This document shows positions 4,455 to 5,793 of a stretch of 5,793 nt of DNA, in pieces. Made by a program: the position numbers and the translations under genes. Every line of letters starts with the position of its first letter. The first letter of the stretch is position 1. This stretch comes from Acidobacteriota bacterium (GTDB lineage Bacteria; Acidobacteriota; Vicinamibacteria; Vicinamibacterales; JAKQTR01), in contig JAPKZP010000217.1 of assembly GCA_026393735.1 (NCBI GenBank), positions 1-5,793 on the forward strand, given 5' to 3'. The notes under the pieces are model-generated. The model had not been told where the DNA came from, did no database searches, and was given only the letters and a program-made list of their open reading frames with translations.

Positions 4455-5793
4455 CTAGACCGGCTCCCGCTGCTCGCGTGCGAGGAGCGCGACGAGCGCG
4501 GCGTGGCGGTACATGTCGGAAAAAGTCGGGTAGTTGTAGAGCGTCTCGGCGATGTGGGTGGCGTCGGCTCTGGCGTCCAGGAACGCCTGCCCGGTGTGGA
4601 TCAGCTCGCTCGCGGTGTGGCCGATAATGTGGACGCCGAGCAACTCGAGCGTGTCGCGCGCGAACAGCAGCTTCACGACTCCGCCGGGGGCCCCGACGAT
4701 CTGGCCCTTCGGGTTCATCTCGTAGTCCCCACGCCCGACGACGTAGGGAATCCCCTTCTCGTTGAGCATCTCTTCCGTGTCGCCGACGTAGCTCACTTCG
4801 GGAATCGCGTAGATGGCGAACGGCAGGCGCTCGGTCCGCAGCTTCGGGCCAGGAATGCCGTAGGCGTTCCGGATCGCCTGGCGCCCCTGCTCCATCGAGG
4901 TGCTGGCCAGTGCCGGGTACCCGATCACGTCGCCCACGGCGTAGATGTGCGGATGCACGGTCTGGAACCTGTCGTTCACCGCGAGCAGCCCGCGCGCGTC
5001 GGGCTGGATGCCAATGGCTTCGAGGCCCAGGCCGCGCGAGTTGCCGTCACGGCCGACGCAGTAGAGCAGCACGTCCGCCTCGAGGACGTTGCCGTTGCGG
5101 GTGGTCACGCGGACCATCGGCGGGGTGCCTTCGATCCGTTCGACCCCGGCGTAGTGGTCGTTCGACACGAAGGCGACGCCGAGGTGCTGGAGCTCACGGC
5201 GCAGGAGGCCGGCGATTTCGCGATCCACGAACGGCAGCAGGTCGGCGCGCGTGTCGACCAGCGTCACCGCGAGGCCGAGCGCGGCGAAGATCGACGCGTA
5301 CTCGACGCCGATCACGCCGGCGCCAAGCACGATCATGGAGCGGGGCATCCGCGGCAGGCGCAGGACGGTCGTGCTGTCGAACACGGTGTCGTCGTCGAAG
5401 CAGATGTCGGCGGGCCGGTTGGGCGCCGAGCCGGTCGCGATCACGATCACCTCGCCCGACAGCCGCATCCGGACCTGGCCGTCGACGCCGTGGACCGCGA
5501 TCGTGTGCGCGTCGAGGAACCGCCCCTCGCCCCGGAAGATCTCGATCGCATAGCGGTTCAGCGACCGGTTGATCAGCTCCAGTTCCCGCTGTACGACCCG
5601 CTGCTCGCGGTACATCAGCTCCGGGATGGTGATCGTGTCGGCGATCTGGACCTTGATCGCGTCGAGCTTGTTGTGCCGCAGGCCGTGGACGAACGTGGCA
5701 CTCTCGCGCAGCGTCTTGCTGGGGATGGTGCCCCAATTGACCCGCATCCCGCCGATCACGTTCTCGCGCTCGACGAGCGCGACCCGCTTCCCG
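4455..5793 (-). CDS. sthA: Soluble pyridine nucleotide transhydrogenase (N-terminus beyond right edge)
   Basis: This FAD enzyme moves hydride between NADPH and NAD+ in the cytoplasm, balancing the two cofactor pools. The 445 visible residues match E. coli SthA (466 aa) from about residue 29. The first GxGxxG loop and the true start lie off the right edge, and the GTG at 5759-5757 is internal, because coding similarity (KRVALVERENV) continues upstream of it. Visible motifs: GTIPSKTLRESA (about 21-32), the ATGS loop (about 119), the second dinucleotide fold LGAGVIGVEYASIFAALGL (about 156), the FAD motif HIYAVGDVIGYPALAS, and the dimer-domain segments PFAIYAIPEVSYVG and NYPTFSDMYRHAALVAL. NYPT replaces the catalytic HPT of lipoamide dehydrogenases, as in SthA. 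The position of E. coli Cys45 is Met (GGMRVNWGTIPSK), so no redox disulfide is possible, which argues against a lipoamide, mercury or glutathione reductase. The stop is TAG at 4457-4455, convergent with the kinase gene. Confidence 0.93.
   Translation of the reverse strand, partial: GKRVALVERENVIGGMRVNWGTIPSKTLRESATFVHGLRHNKLDAIKVQIADTITIPELMYREQRVVQRELELINRSLNRYAIEIFRGEGRFLDAHTIAVHGVDGQVRMRLSGEVIVIATGSAPNRPADICFDDDTVFDSTTVLRLPRMPRSMIVLGAGVIGVEYASIFAALGLAVTLVDTRADLLPFVDREIAGLLRRELQHLGVAFVSNDHYAGVERIEGTPPMVRVTTRNGNVLEADVLLYCVGRDGNSRGLGLEAIGIQPDARGLLAVNDRFQTVHPHIYAVGDVIGYPALASTSMEQGRQAIRNAYGIPGPKLRTERLPFAIYAIPEVSYVGDTEEMLNEKGIPYVVGRGDYEMNPKGQIVGAPGGVVKLLFARDTLELLGVHIIGHTASELIHTGQAFLDARADATHIAETLYNYPTFSDMYRHAALVALLAREQREPV

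Noticed and set aside
4910..5572. Plus-strand open frame of 220 codons over the transhydrogenase
   Set aside because: It is an antisense shadow made almost entirely of Arg, Ser, Gly and Ala. The minus-strand frame matches SthA along its whole length.
1..5793. CRISPR, tRNA, rRNA, insertion sequences, attachment sites
   Set aside because: I saw no regularly spaced repeats, cloverleaf-like sequences, transposase motifs or terminal repeats by reading. A covariance-model scan was not possible.

Overview
The window is GC-rich bacterial DNA. It reads as chromosome: there are no mobile-element genes, tRNA or rRNA genes, or CRISPR repeats. The base composition and the mix of a KaiB/KaiC pair, NarL/NarX-type signalling genes, a gamma-glutamyltransferase and a soluble transhydrogenase suggest a free-living, non-cyanobacterial organism. 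Acidobacteriota or a similar soil/sediment lineage is my guess, and the sequence alone cannot settle the phylum.

Layout. Positions 1-962 (minus strand) hold the N-terminal ~320 codons of a secreted gamma-glutamyltransferase that runs off the left edge. Positions 963-1223 are a divergent intergenic region with several inverted repeats. Two of these are built from the same half-site pair, TGTTCA/TGAACA, and the second ends just before the ribosome binding site of the next gene. From 1224 to 4410 (plus strand) four closely spaced genes form an apparent operon: a receiver-only response regulator, kaiC, kaiB and a HisKA_3-type histidine kinase. Gaps are 29 nt, 39 nt and an ATGA overlap. After a 44-nt convergent gap, positions 4455-5793 (minus strand) hold most of a soluble pyridine nucleotide transhydrogenase that runs off the right edge.

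How the genes may work together. KaiC is a double RecA-fold ATPase/autokinase and KaiB is its fold-switching partner. In cyanobacteria their timing signal leaves through the kinase SasA and the DNA-binding regulator RpaA. Here a KaiA-less KaiBC pair is bracketed by its own two-component pair. The kinase is of the NarX/DesK class rather than the SasA class, the regulator has no DNA-binding domain, and the kinase has Ala in place of the usual N-box Glu. KaiC ends at about the point where the A-loop and KaiA-binding tail would begin, and it has a Ser-Ser pair at the phosphorylation site. This looks like a compact KaiBC signalling module that may act through protein-protein contact or a phosphorelay rather than direct promoter binding. 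The flanking ggt and sthA genes are transcribed in the opposite direction and are probably unrelated housekeeping genes.
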